Origin: Larsenimonas suaedae
GTDB lineage: Bacteria > Pseudomonadota > Gammaproteobacteria > Pseudomonadales > Halomonadaceae
Length of the DNA stretch: 64,000 nucleotides
Reading direction: 5' to 3'
NCBI RefSeq assembly: GCF_023712105.1
Contig: NZ_JAMLJI010000002.1
Span: forward strand, 124,001 to 188,000
A model generated the notes under the pieces. It made no database searches and was not told where the DNA came from. It saw nothing but the letters and a program-made list of their open reading frames with translations. Below, piece by piece: positions 35,856-44,277 of this stretch; within the stretch, counting starts at the first letter, position 1; each line of letters starts with the position of its first letter. Position numbers and translations under genes: made by a program.

Positions 35856-36533
35856 ATGACCATGCTGACCCTCTGGGCCTGGGTCGCCCTCGCACTCGGC
35901 GTGCTTACCGCCCTCGCCATCGCCTGGGATGTTAAAAAACGTCCACAGCACATGGCGATCATGAACGTCACCTGGCCGATTACCGGGCTTTACATGCCGA
36001 TCATCGGGTGGTGGGCGTATGCGACGATGGGTCGCGCGCCGAAGTCCGGCGCGCATCACGACCACGCCCACCATCATCACGGCAGTGACACACCCAAATG
36101 GCAGGGCGTATTCGTTTCGGCCACCCACTGCGGCGGCGGCTGCACCCTGGGCGATGTGGTGGCCTCCCCCATCGCCACGCTTACGGCATTTTCGGTGTTC
36201 GGCTCGGCAATCGCCGGGCATTTTCTGCTGGCGTTCGTATTCGCCTACGCCTTCGGCGTGCTGTTTCAGTACCTGCCCATTCGCGAGATGAGCGACAGCG
36301 GCCCGGCGGCGGCGCTGAAAGACGCGATCAAGGCCGATACGCTTTCGCTGATCGCGTTTCAAATCGGCATGTATGTGTGGATGATCATCGCCGCGTCGAT
36401 GTGGCTTGGGGAGATGAACGCGTTCACGCCTGAATTCTGGTTCATGATGCAGATCGCGATGCTGGTCGGATTCATCACCTCCTACCCCGCCAACTGGGTT
36501 CTGATCAAGCGCGGCATCAAGCACGCGATGTAG
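35856..36533 (+). CDS. DUF4396 membrane protein with histidine-rich loop
   Basis: 225 residues with about six helices. The loop between helices 2 and 3 reads SGAHHDHAHHHHGSD, and a THCGGGCTLGD motif follows at the start of the next helix, both suited to metal binding. Function of DUF4396 is unknown; the histidine loop resembles those of metal transporters, so metal handling is an inference. The ATG at 35862 has GGAG at better spacing and may be the true start. Confidence 0.82.
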   Translation: MTMLTLWAWVALALGVLTALAIAWDVKKRPQHMAIMNVTWPITGLYMPIIGWWAYATMGRAPKSGAHHDHAHHHHGSDTPKWQGVFVSATHCGGGCTLGDVVASPIATLTAFSVFGSAIAGHFLLAFVFAYAFGVLFQYLPIREMSDSGPAAALKDAIKADTLSLIAFQIGMYVWMIIAASMWLGEMNAFTPEFWFMMQIAMLVGFITSYPANWVLIKRGIKHAM

Positions 36534-36573
36534 CTCGAGACGCCCAAGCCGCGACGGCACCCGCTCGATATCA

Positions 36574-36622
36574 CTGAAACTACATAAATGAAGCGCCATC
36601 GCGTCGATATATGTAGTTTCAG
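36574..36622. promoter_or_regulatory. 13-bp inverted repeat between DUF4396 gene and sugar porter
   Basis: CTGAAACTACATA (36574-36586) and TATGTAGTTTCAG (36610-36622) are perfectly complementary with a 23-base loop. It lies 41 bp after the DUF4396 stop and about 130 bp before the sugar porter start. No T run follows either arm directly. Terminator or operator are both possible. Confidence 0.55.
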
Positions 36623-36753
36623 ATCCCTTGATACCACTATGGTCTAACTCGCCTAGTGATTTACCCAAGCTTTAATTACCCTGAATCCATCATGAAACGC
36701 GCATTTATGCGCTCTTTTTGCTGAATCGTTTCAGCCAACCGGAGAACCTCCCA

Positions 36754-38181
36754 ATGACACACGCCAGTGACGCCCCCTCGCATCGGGGCCCGAGCGGAAA
36801 GACGCTCGTCATCCTGGTCTCCATCGTGGCCGCCCTTGGCGGGCTGCTGTTCGGCTATGACACCGGCATCATCGGTGTGGCCCTGCTCGGGCTTTCGAAG
36901 CAGTTCGTGATGGACGACACCATGAAGCAGATCGTGACCGGCGCGATCATCTTCGGCGCCATTTTCGGCTGCCTTGGCACCGGGCCACTGTCCGACCGTC
37001 TGGGCCGACGCCGTTCCATCGTATTGCTCGGGCTGGTGTTCGTGATCGGCTCGGTGCTCTCGGCCGTGGCGCAAAGCGTTGAAGTGCTGATTCTGGCGCG
37101 CTTTCTGCTCGGCCTCTCCGCCGGTAGCGCCACTCAGATCATTCCGGTCTACATCGCCGAAGTAACCCCGCCCAAGCACCGCGGCAAGCTGGTTGTCATG
37201 TTCCAGCTGATGGTGGTGTTCGGCATTCTGGTGGCCTACCTCACAGGCTTCGCCCTCGGCGATGCGTGGCGCTGGATGTTCGCGCTCGGCACCATTCCGG
37301 CGGTGGTCCTGATGCTTGGCATGATCGTGTTGCCTGAAAGCCCGCGCTGGCTTTTGGGTCAGGGCCGTGAAGAAGAGGCGCTCGGCATTCTCGAGCGCGT
37401 GCGTGAAAGCCGTCAGGGTGCTCGTCAGGAACTCGATGAAATCAAGGAAATTTCCGCCCGCCCCGAAGGCACCTGGCGGGATCTCTTCAGTGATTGGGTG
37501 CGCCCGGCGCTGATCGCGGGGTTCGGCATCGCGATGTTCTCCCAGATCACCGGCAACAACGCCATCATCTATTACGCCCCGACCATTCTCAGTAACGCGG
37601 GCTTTGATGAAAACGCGTCTATCCTCGCCTCCATCGGGGGCGCAGTGCTTCTTAACATCGCGACCGTATTCGGCGTGCTGATGGTCGACAAGATCGGCCG
37701 CAAGCGCTTTTTGATCTGGATGGTGCCGGGCTCCATCGTCGCGCTGATCGTGATGGGCATTCTGTTCATGGGCGGCGCACCGACGTCCGCGGCCGGCCAG
37801 TGGACACTGGTGGCGTGTCTGGCGCTTTACATGGCGTTCAACTGCAGCTTCGGGGTCTGCCTGTGGCTGATCAACGCAGAGGTCTATCCGCTGTTCGTGC
37901 GCGGCAAGGGCGCAAGCGTCGGGGCCTTCAGCCACTGGATCTTCAACCTGATCGTCACGCTCACAACGCTTACGCTGATCAACGCGCTCGGCACCTCCGG
38001 CACGTTCTGGCTCTATGCGCTGATCTCGACGCTGGCGCTGGTGTTCGTGATTCGCTACATCCCGGAAACCAATGGCCGCTCGCTCGAGCAGATCGAGGCC
38101 GACCTCAAGGCCGGCACGTTCTTCCCAAAAGACCGCCGCAAGAGCGCGTCGTCAGGCGAGGCTGCCGTGTCGACCTCGTAA
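36754..38181 (+). CDS. Sugar porter family MFS transporter
   Basis: 475 residues, twelve helices. All sugar-porter signatures are present: FGYDTGIIGVAL in helix 1, DRLGRRR in loop 2-3, PESPRWL after helix 6, and PETNGRSLEQIE at the C-terminal end. It should be a proton-coupled hexose or pentose importer of the GalP/XylE kind. GGAGAAC precedes ATG 36754. Terminator follows 26 bp past the stop. Confidence 0.94.
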   Translation: MTHASDAPSHRGPSGKTLVILVSIVAALGGLLFGYDTGIIGVALLGLSKQFVMDDTMKQIVTGAIIFGAIFGCLGTGPLSDRLGRRRSIVLLGLVFVIGSVLSAVAQSVEVLILARFLLGLSAGSATQIIPVYIAEVTPPKHRGKLVVMFQLMVVFGILVAYLTGFALGDAWRWMFALGTIPAVVLMLGMIVLPESPRWLLGQGREEEALGILERVRESRQGARQELDEIKEISARPEGTWRDLFSDWVRPALIAGFGIAMFSQITGNNAIIYYAPTILSNAGFDENASILASIGGAVLLNIATVFGVLMVDKIGRKRFLIWMVPGSIVALIVMGILFMGGAPTSAAGQWTLVACLALYMAFNCSFGVCLWLINAEVYPLFVRGKGASVGAFSHWIFNLIVTLTTLTLINALGTSGTFWLYALISTLALVFVIRYIPETNGRSLEQIEADLKAGTFFPKDRRKSASSGEAAVSTS

Positions 38182-38206
38182 TTGAACGGCCTACGCGCCC
38201 CTCGAT

Positions 38207-38236
38207 AAAACAGCGCCTTCGGGCGCTGTTTTTTTA
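38207..38236 (+). terminator. Terminator of the sugar porter gene
   Basis: Arms AAAACAGCGCC and GGCGCTGTTTT with a TTCG tetraloop, followed by a T run. Confidence 0.93.
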
Positions 38237-38280
38237 TGGGTGCTCTTTTTATCGCGGCGCTCTTTTTAAAGAGGGCCTTT

Positions 38281-39162
38281 TTATTGAGACTCAGGGGCGG
38301 CGGCTGCGCTCATGCGGGCGGTTGCACGGGCGCGGACACCATCGCGCACTGCCCAGCGCAGCACCGGGGCCAGGGTATTGACGCTTGCCCGCGTTGCCCG
38401 GCGCCCGACCGGCGAGGCCCTGAGCTCGAGCGCGTCCTGCGCCCAGTCAGGCAACAGATCCGCGCCGCCGCGAAGAAACAGGCGGTAAAACAGCCGCACC
38501 TGCCTGAACTGGGGGCTGCCCGCCCACAGAAGCCGCACCACCTCGCGGGTGCGCGCGTCCACGATAAGCTCGGGCCGCATCCGCTCGAGGTAGGCTTCCA
38601 CCTCATCGACGGTCTCCGGCACCCGGGTCGCGCCGAGCCGGTAGGCGGTCAGCGCGCTTTCCCGGTAGTAGCGGTCCTGCTCATCAATGGAGAGCTCTGT
38701 CTGGTAGTAGCGCAGACACCCGGCGAGAAAGCTTCGAGCCTCACTCACATGCACCCAGGTCAGAAGCTCCGGGTCATCGGCGCGGTAGGCGCGGCCATCG
38801 GTGTAGGTGCCTGTTACGTGCCTGTGAATACTGATGACCCGCTCGATCAGCCGCTCGGCGTCCGCGGTCGGCCCGAACGAGGTCGCCGCCACGAACTGGC
38901 TGGTGCGCCGGAGCCGGCCGAGCATGTCGTCTCGGAAGTTGGAGTGATCCCAGACGCCTGCAAGGGCCAGCGGATGCATCATCTGGAGTAAAAGCGCCGA
39001 CACGCCGCCGCAGAGCATGGACGTGAAATCGCCGTGCACGCGCCAGACCATCGAGCCCGGGCCAAAAAGCCCCGGGTCACCCGGAGGCTGGCTGTAGTCG
39101 ATGCCGCCGAGCGCCAACCCGGAAATACCGTGAATACGGCGCTCGATCGCGTTACGCAGCAT
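38281..39162 (-). CDS. Oxygenase MpaB family protein (DUF2236)
   Basis: 293 residues, helical. Typical DUF2236 segments are present: FGPGSMVWRVHGDFTSML, LLLQMMHPLALAGVWDHSNF and THVSEARSF-like TWVHVSEARSFLAG, whose histidines are those proposed to hold heme or iron in this family. Members include latex-clearing protein and MpaB; the substrate here is unknown. It starts 11 bp after the FadR-type regulator stop on the same strand, so the two form an operon. Confidence 0.85.
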   Translation of the reverse strand: MLRNAIERRIHGISGLALGGIDYSQPPGDPGLFGPGSMVWRVHGDFTSMLCGGVSALLLQMMHPLALAGVWDHSNFRDDMLGRLRRTSQFVAATSFGPTADAERLIERVISIHRHVTGTYTDGRAYRADDPELLTWVHVSEARSFLAGCLRYYQTELSIDEQDRYYRESALTAYRLGATRVPETVDEVEAYLERMRPELIVDARTREVVRLLWAGSPQFRQVRLFYRLFLRGGADLLPDWAQDALELRASPVGRRATRASVNTLAPVLRWAVRDGVRARATARMSAAAAPESQ

Positions 39163-39173
39163 CGGGACGCGCC

Positions 39174-39914
39174 TCAGTCACTGGGCAGGTAGGTGCGGTA
39201 GGTCTGGGTCGCGCGCAGAAGGTGCTGCTCCATCGCCTGAAACGCGCCCTCCGGGTCGCGGGCGAGAATCGCATCGAGAATGCGCTTGTGCTCGACAGCG
39301 ACGTGCTCGAGGTAGGTGTGCGCGGCCTCGGTATCAAGCTCGGCGTTCAGGAGCTGCGCCCGGGGGATCGCCCCCTTGTGCAGCGGGTCATAGAACGCCA
39401 GGAAACAGGGGTTGTGGGTGGCCTGAATGATGGCGTGGTGAAACGCGTAGTCTTCCCCGCGCCCGAGCGTCTTGTGATGACACGCCCCGACGAACGCATC
39501 ATGGGCGGCCTGAAGTGCCCGGGCGTCCTCGTCGGTATGGCGGCTCGCGGCGAGTTCCGCCGCGCGCGGCTCGACCGTCACCCGAAGCTCCAGCACGAAC
39601 AGGATGTCCTCGACCGTGGTCGCACTGATGTCCTGTGCAGGCCACACCCGCTCGGGTTCGGTGCGAAGTACCCGGGTTCCCACGCCGCGCCGCGTCTCGA
39701 TCAGGCCCATGGAGCGAAGGTGCGCGATGGCCTCACGCACCGCCGTACGGCTAACCCCGAACAGGTCGCACAGCTTGCTTTCGGTCGGCAGTTTCTCGCC
39801 GACCTCGATCTGCCCGCTGTTGATCAGCGCCTCGAGCTGACGCGCGATCTGACTGGACAGACTGCCCTGCTGATTGATGCGTTCAAGGTTCAGAGCTTTC
39901 GTCTTCTCGGTCAT
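39174..39914 (-). CDS. FadR-type GntR family regulator
   Basis: 246 residues. Winged-helix domain at about 17-82 (LPTESKLCDLFGVSRTAVREA, cut at the usual wing) followed by an all-helical FCD ligand-binding domain with the metal-binding pattern around DYAFHHAIIQATHNP and HVAVEHKRILDAI. FCD regulators respond to small carboxylates and sugar acids. It is the only regulator in the sugar-diacid cluster, so it is the best candidate to bind the repeated ATACATCATAC sites, by inference. No such site is seen before its own start. Confidence 0.9.
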   Translation of the reverse strand: MTEKTKALNLERINQQGSLSSQIARQLEALINSGQIEVGEKLPTESKLCDLFGVSRTAVREAIAHLRSMGLIETRRGVGTRVLRTEPERVWPAQDISATTVEDILFVLELRVTVEPRAAELAASRHTDEDARALQAAHDAFVGACHHKTLGRGEDYAFHHAIIQATHNPCFLAFYDPLHKGAIPRAQLLNAELDTEAAHTYLEHVAVEHKRILDAILARDPEGAFQAMEQHLLRATQTYRTYLPSD

Positions 39915-40053
39915 CGGTCTCTATATGCTCGGCTCAAAGGAAAACGCGTCGGCGGCCGCCCCCACTATAACAATGGCTGGAGGCGGGCTCGTCGACGCAC
40001 ACTAGCTGACACGGACACACCGTCTAAACGCATCCCCTCGCGCGGGATGTTGC

Positions 40054-41013
40054 CTAGGCAGGCGTCAACGGCGAGGTACCGGCCAGCACCCGGTTCAAGT
40101 TATCCGCGGCCAGATCGCACATCGCGCCGCGCGTTTCCACGGTCGATGACCCAATGTGCGGCAGCAGCACGACGTTGTCGAGGCCAATAAGCGGCGACGA
40201 CGGATCAAGCGGCTCACGTTCGTAAACATCAAGCCCCGCATAATACAGCACGCCTTCCTGGAGACACTCGATCAATTCCTGCTCGCGCACCACCGGCCCG
40301 CGTGAAATGTTGATCAGGATGGTCTTCTCTCGCGTTCGTTCGAGCTGTGCCCGGCCGATCATGCCGCGCGTTTCATCGCTGAGCGCGGCGGTCACCACGA
40401 TGAAATCAGCGGTCTCGAACAGGGTATCAAGGTCGACCTGGCGGGCATCGAGTGCCGCTTCGACCTCGGGTTTGGAGCTTCGGTTCTGAAAGATGACCGG
40501 CATGTCGAAGCCGAAATGCCCGCGCTTGGCGACCGCCTGCCCGATGCGCCCCATTCCGACGATGCCGAGCGTCTTGCCGGTCACGTCGACCCCGAAATCC
40601 TGGCTCATGAGCGAGGTCGACCAGTTCCCTGAACGCACCTTGCGCTCCATCTCGCCGGCGCGCCGGGCGGCCATCATCAAAAGGACAAAGCCGGTGTCGG
40701 CGGTGGCATCGGTCAACACCTCCGGGGTGTTGGTCAGGACAATGCCCCGCGCCTTGAGCGCCTCGCGCGGGTAGGCATCAACGCCGACCGAGACACTTGC
40801 GATCACCTTGAGCCGCGGTGAACGCTCGATCAGCGCCTCGTCGAACTTCACGTTCGAGCCAAGAAAGGCATCCGCCTCGGCCATGGCCGCGTTGAAATCG
40901 GCCCGGTCGGCGTCGCTGTTCAGCCGTGTGAAGTGCACGACGTTGTACTGCTGCTCAAGCGTCTTGAGAAGCTCTGGGTAGAGTTCATGCACAATGACGA
41001 CATTGGGTTTCAT
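40054..41013 (-). CDS. ghrB: D-2-hydroxyacid dehydrogenase (GhrB-like 2-ketoacid reductase)
   Basis: 319 residues. NAD(P)-binding GIVGMGRIGQAVAKR (150-164) and the catalytic triad Arg238 (NISRGP), Glu267 and His286 (LLPHIGSS) are intact. Closest in style to GhrB, which reduces glyoxylate, hydroxypyruvate and 2-ketogluconate. Positioned after the first TctCBA set and probably reads as its last gene (89-bp gap, no terminator seen); within the cluster it may reduce a keto-acid by-product. AGGAG precedes ATG 41013. Confidence 0.88.
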   Translation of the reverse strand: MKPNVVIVHELYPELLKTLEQQYNVVHFTRLNSDADRADFNAAMAEADAFLGSNVKFDEALIERSPRLKVIASVSVGVDAYPREALKARGIVLTNTPEVLTDATADTGFVLLMMAARRAGEMERKVRSGNWSTSLMSQDFGVDVTGKTLGIVGMGRIGQAVAKRGHFGFDMPVIFQNRSSKPEVEAALDARQVDLDTLFETADFIVVTAALSDETRGMIGRAQLERTREKTILINISRGPVVREQELIECLQEGVLYYAGLDVYEREPLDPSSPLIGLDNVVLLPHIGSSTVETRGAMCDLAADNLNRVLAGTSPLTPA

Positions 41014-41102
41014 CGACTATCTCCTGAAAGGATTGTTTTGTTCTAAAAACGACATTCATTAATATATTATTAATTAAACATTTACTTGCGCCCTGCCGGG
41101 GC

Positions 41103-42584
41103 TCACGCCTTGGCGGTTTGATAATTGCGGCGCAGTGACATCAAAAGAAACACCAGGGCCAGCACCAGAAAGGCCAGGCTGATCGGTCGGGTCAGAAACG
41201 GCATCCAACTGCCATCGAAGGTCTGAAGACCACGGCGCAGGTTGGTTTCGGCCACACCGCCGAGAATCAACCCGATCACCACGGGCGCCACACCGAAGCC
41301 GAACCGGGCCAGCAAAAAGCCCAGCACGCCGAGGGCGATCATCAGATAGACATCGAAGAAATCGCTGTTGATGCTGAAGACCCCCACTGCGCAGAAGATG
41401 AAGATCAACGGCAGCAGAAAATGCTGTGGCACCCGAAGCAGACGCACGAACAAGCGAATGCCCCACCACTGCACGAACAGCATCATGATGTTGGCCAGAA
41501 GAAAGGCCACGAAAATGCCGTAGACAAGCCCTGACTGGGTGTCGAAGAGCGTCGGCCCCGGCTGAATGCCCTGAATCATCAACCCGCCAATCAACACGGC
41601 GGTCGCGCCCTCGCCCGGAATACCCAGTGTCAGCATCGGAATCAACGCCCCGCCGACCATGGCGTTATTGGACGATTCCGAGGCAATCACGCCCTCCGGT
41701 GCGCCCTTGCCAAAGGCTTCTGGCGTGCGCGAAACGCGCTTGGCCTGGTCATACGCCATGATGGAGGCGATGCTCCCCCCGGCGCCCGGTACCGCACCCA
41801 CCCCGGTGCCGACCAACGAGGTCATCAGCGTCAGCTTCCAGTTTCTTAACACTTCACGAAGCCGCGGGAACGCTCCGTCGAGGGCGTTGTCGACCTTCAT
41901 CGAGGTGCGCGGCTCATGCAGTTTCTCCAGATCGGTCAGAAGCTGCGAGACCGCGAACAGCCCGACAATCACGGCAAGCAGGCTCACCCCCATCAAAAGC
42001 GACATCTGATCGAAGGTCAGCCGCAGCGCGCCAGTGACCTGATCGGCGCCCACGGTCGATAAAAGCATCCCGACAAGCCCCGCGATCAGCCCCTTGATCA
42101 ACGAGGCCCCCGCCAGTGACACGATGATCATCAGCCCGAGAATGCTCAGCGAGAAATACTCGGCCGCACCGAATTTAAGGGCGATGGCGGCAATCAGCGG
42201 TGACACCAGAATCAGGATGGCCGCACTGATCATCCCGCCCACGAACGACGACGCCACCGAAAGCCCCAGTGCCTTGCCGGCGCGGCCGTTGGTCGCCATC
42301 GGGTAGGCATCAAACGTGGTCGCGATCGAACCGGGCGTGCCCGGCATGTTGAGCAGGATGGCCGGCACCGATCCACCGGCCACCGCGCCACAGAACGCAC
42401 CGAGCAGTAATCCGATGCCGGAGATGGGGTCGAGGCCATAGGTAATCGGCAACAGCAGCGCCACGGCCATGGCCGCGGACAGTCCCGGCAAGGCGCCTAG
42501 AAGAATGCCCAGAAAGGTGCCCGCAAGAATGGCCAGAAGGGCCACGGGACTAAACAGGTTGAAGGTTTCTACCAGCGTCTGCAT
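41103..42584 (-). CDS. Tripartite tricarboxylate transporter large permease TctA (set 1)
   Basis: 493 residues with about twelve helices and the TctA duplicated half-signature: GALPGLSAAMAVALLLPI in the first half and AVPGAGGSIASIMAYDQ in the second, with LLNMPGTPGSIATTFDAYP between. Translocates carboxylates using the periplasmic TctC component. ATG 42584 has GGAG upstream; a TTG 15 bp earlier is less likely. It follows TctB by 18 bp. Confidence 0.94.
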   Translation of the reverse strand: MQTLVETFNLFSPVALLAILAGTFLGILLGALPGLSAAMAVALLLPITYGLDPISGIGLLLGAFCGAVAGGSVPAILLNMPGTPGSIATTFDAYPMATNGRAGKALGLSVASSFVGGMISAAILILVSPLIAAIALKFGAAEYFSLSILGLMIIVSLAGASLIKGLIAGLVGMLLSTVGADQVTGALRLTFDQMSLLMGVSLLAVIVGLFAVSQLLTDLEKLHEPRTSMKVDNALDGAFPRLREVLRNWKLTLMTSLVGTGVGAVPGAGGSIASIMAYDQAKRVSRTPEAFGKGAPEGVIASESSNNAMVGGALIPMLTLGIPGEGATAVLIGGLMIQGIQPGPTLFDTQSGLVYGIFVAFLLANIMMLFVQWWGIRLFVRLLRVPQHFLLPLIFIFCAVGVFSINSDFFDVYLMIALGVLGFLLARFGFGVAPVVIGLILGGVAETNLRRGLQTFDGSWMPFLTRPISLAFLVLALVFLLMSLRRNYQTAKA

Positions 42585-42602
42585 ATGCGCTCCGCTCAAG
42601 GC

Positions 42603-43079
42603 TCAAAATCGTACGTTGAGTAATTCGACAAACACGCCGTAGATTGCCCCGGTGGCAATTGCGGCAAACACGACAAGCGTTGCCCAGAAACTCACACGTG
42701 ACAGACGAACGCGATGACGGGGCGACACCACGCAGACGAACACCGGCATGATCAGCAGGTAGGCAAGCGTTGCCACCACGAACCCCGCCTGCCCGATCAA
42801 CCAGACGTACGCGGTGCTGACCGCCAGAAAGGCGACGATGTTGCCCACCCCGCGCGCGGACATGGCCTTCATCTGCCCCTCGCCCGAGGCGCGCCGCAGG
42901 GTCACGAGAGCGTTCAATACCGACAGCGCCGCAATCAGCCAGGCAATCACCGTTGGAAAGGTCGAGGGCGCGATCGAGCCATGGGCGCTGCCTGGAATGC
43001 CCATCGCCGTGACCGCAAGGCCGGCGGCAACCGCCGCCAGCAACAGGCTCAGACACGTTTCCTGGATAGACGCGTTCAT
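42603..43079 (-). CDS. Tripartite tricarboxylate transporter small permease TctB (set 1)
   Basis: 158 residues with four helices, the normal size and topology of TctB. AAGGAG precedes ATG 43079, and the TctC stop is 10 bp upstream, giving a tight tctC-tctB-tctA operon. TctB sequences are poorly conserved; the position is the main evidence. Confidence 0.9.
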   Translation of the reverse strand: MNASIQETCLSLLLAAVAAGLAVTAMGIPGSAHGSIAPSTFPTVIAWLIAALSVLNALVTLRRASGEGQMKAMSARGVGNIVAFLAVSTAYVWLIGQAGFVVATLAYLLIMPVFVCVVSPRHRVRLSRVSFWATLVVFAAIATGAIYGVFVELLNVRF

Positions 43080-43089
43080 GCGGGTCTCC

Positions 43090-44064
43090 TTAGCGGTTCT
43101 CGCTGGCAACCGCTTGCGCCACCGGAATCAGCTGACTCGAAAGCGATTCGACGTAGTCCTGAAATTCGGGGCCGGAGCGGAAGTCGACATCGATGCCGAG
43201 CTGCTCGATGCGCTTTTGAAACGCCGGGTCTTCCGACGCCTGCTTGAGTGCAGCCACCCAGCGCGAGCGAACGTCTTCATCAAGCCCCTGCGGCGCAGCG
43301 ACCCCTCGCCAGTTGGAGATGTTGATGTCGTAGCCCTTTTCCTTGAGCGTCGGGACATCGGGCAGACCGTCACTGCGTTCGCCGCTGGTCACCGCAATGG
43401 CCGTCATCTTGCCGGATTCAAGCGCGCTTCGAAGATCCATCGGGTCCAGTACCACGCCATCGATGTGACCGCCCATCACGGCCGCGATCAGCCCCGGCGC
43501 GCCCTGGTAGGAGACCAGATCGAAATTGACGTCCAACCGGCGGGCGAGCAGCTCGCTCATGATGTGGGTGGATGACCCGATGCCGGCGAAGCCGATCTTG
43601 AGTTTTCGGTGGTGCTCGCCACCGGGAAGGATGCTCTCGAGAGAGCCGATGCCAAGGTCGCTGTTGAACGCAAGCACATAGGGCACCGAGTAGAGGCTGC
43701 CCAGATAATCGAAGTCATCGTAGGTGAAGTTGACGTTGCCCATGCCCTGCTGGGTAAAGACCTTGTTGTCGATCGCCACTACGGTCAGACCGTTCGGTCG
43801 CGCGTTCAACGACTGCATGAAGCCGATCGCCCCACCACCGCCGGAAAGATACTGAGGGATGATGTTGACGCCAAACTGCTTTTCGAGACTCGGCTGCAGC
43901 GAGCGGATCAGGTAATCGGAACCGCCACCGGGCGCGGCAGGCGAAATGAACTTGATGTCGTCATCGGGGAAGTCAGCGGCATGTGCCGGAGTCACCGCGA
44001 GCGCAAGCCCGAGCGACAAGGCATTGATTAGAGGGTGTTTTCCAAGCGCTTTGATCATCATCAC
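43090..44064 (-). CDS. Bug-family periplasmic binding protein TctC (set 1)
   Basis: 324 residues with a signal peptide ending PAHAADF. The Bug fold motifs PAAPGGGSDYLIRSLQPSLEK, GGGAIGFM and GYDINISNWRGVAAPQGL are present. It captures the carboxylate in the periplasm and hands it to TctAB. A site with the ATACATCATAC core lies 20-30 bp before the start, so this operon belongs to the presumed sugar-diacid regulon. Three in-frame ATGs begin the gene; the first is used. Confidence 0.94.
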   Translation of the reverse strand: MMMIKALGKHPLINALSLGLALAVTPAHAADFPDDDIKFISPAAPGGGSDYLIRSLQPSLEKQFGVNIIPQYLSGGGGAIGFMQSLNARPNGLTVVAIDNKVFTQQGMGNVNFTYDDFDYLGSLYSVPYVLAFNSDLGIGSLESILPGGEHHRKLKIGFAGIGSSTHIMSELLARRLDVNFDLVSYQGAPGLIAAVMGGHIDGVVLDPMDLRSALESGKMTAIAVTSGERSDGLPDVPTLKEKGYDINISNWRGVAAPQGLDEDVRSRWVAALKQASEDPAFQKRIEQLGIDVDFRSGPEFQDYVESLSSQLIPVAQAVASENR

Positions 44065-44085
44065 GTTTCAGTATCCTTTTTAGTA

Positions 44086-44096
44086 ATACATCATAC
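44086..44096 (-). promoter_or_regulatory. Regulon site A upstream of tctC (set 1)
   Basis: Core ATACATCATAC inside GTAATACATCATACAA, 22 bp before the start. On the coding strand it contains TATGAT, a good -10-like hexamer, so a bound regulator would block polymerase. Same core at three other operons of the cluster. Confidence 0.7.
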
Positions 44097-44186
44097 AACT
44101 ATCAGAATACTCGGCTAACGCGATTTATCAGTGCGTCTTTAGTTTACTAAACTACTAAAGTAGAAAGACTGGTTTCCTTGACCACT

Positions 44187-44211
44187 GAAAAAGCCCGCCC
44201 GAAGGCAGGCT
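44187..44211 (-). terminator. Terminator of the aldehyde dehydrogenase operon
   Basis: Read on the minus strand: AGCCTGCC-TTCG-GGCGGGCT followed by TTTT. It lies 65 bp past the stop of the dehydrogenase gene at 44278. Confidence 0.88.
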
Positions 44212-44277
44212 CTTGGCCGTACTTGGCGTCTCGGGTCACCCTGACAGGCCACCCGAGACGAGGTACCACGAACGGTC

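Noticed and set aside
36676-37935. A 419-codon minus-strand frame across the sugar porter
   Set aside because: Antisense to an unmistakable MFS transporter; low-complexity His/Gln-rich translation and no ribosome site.
40031-40049. CATCCC/GGGATG hairpin after ghrB as a terminator
   Set aside because: Arms are short and no T run follows on the minus strand, so support is too weak to list it.
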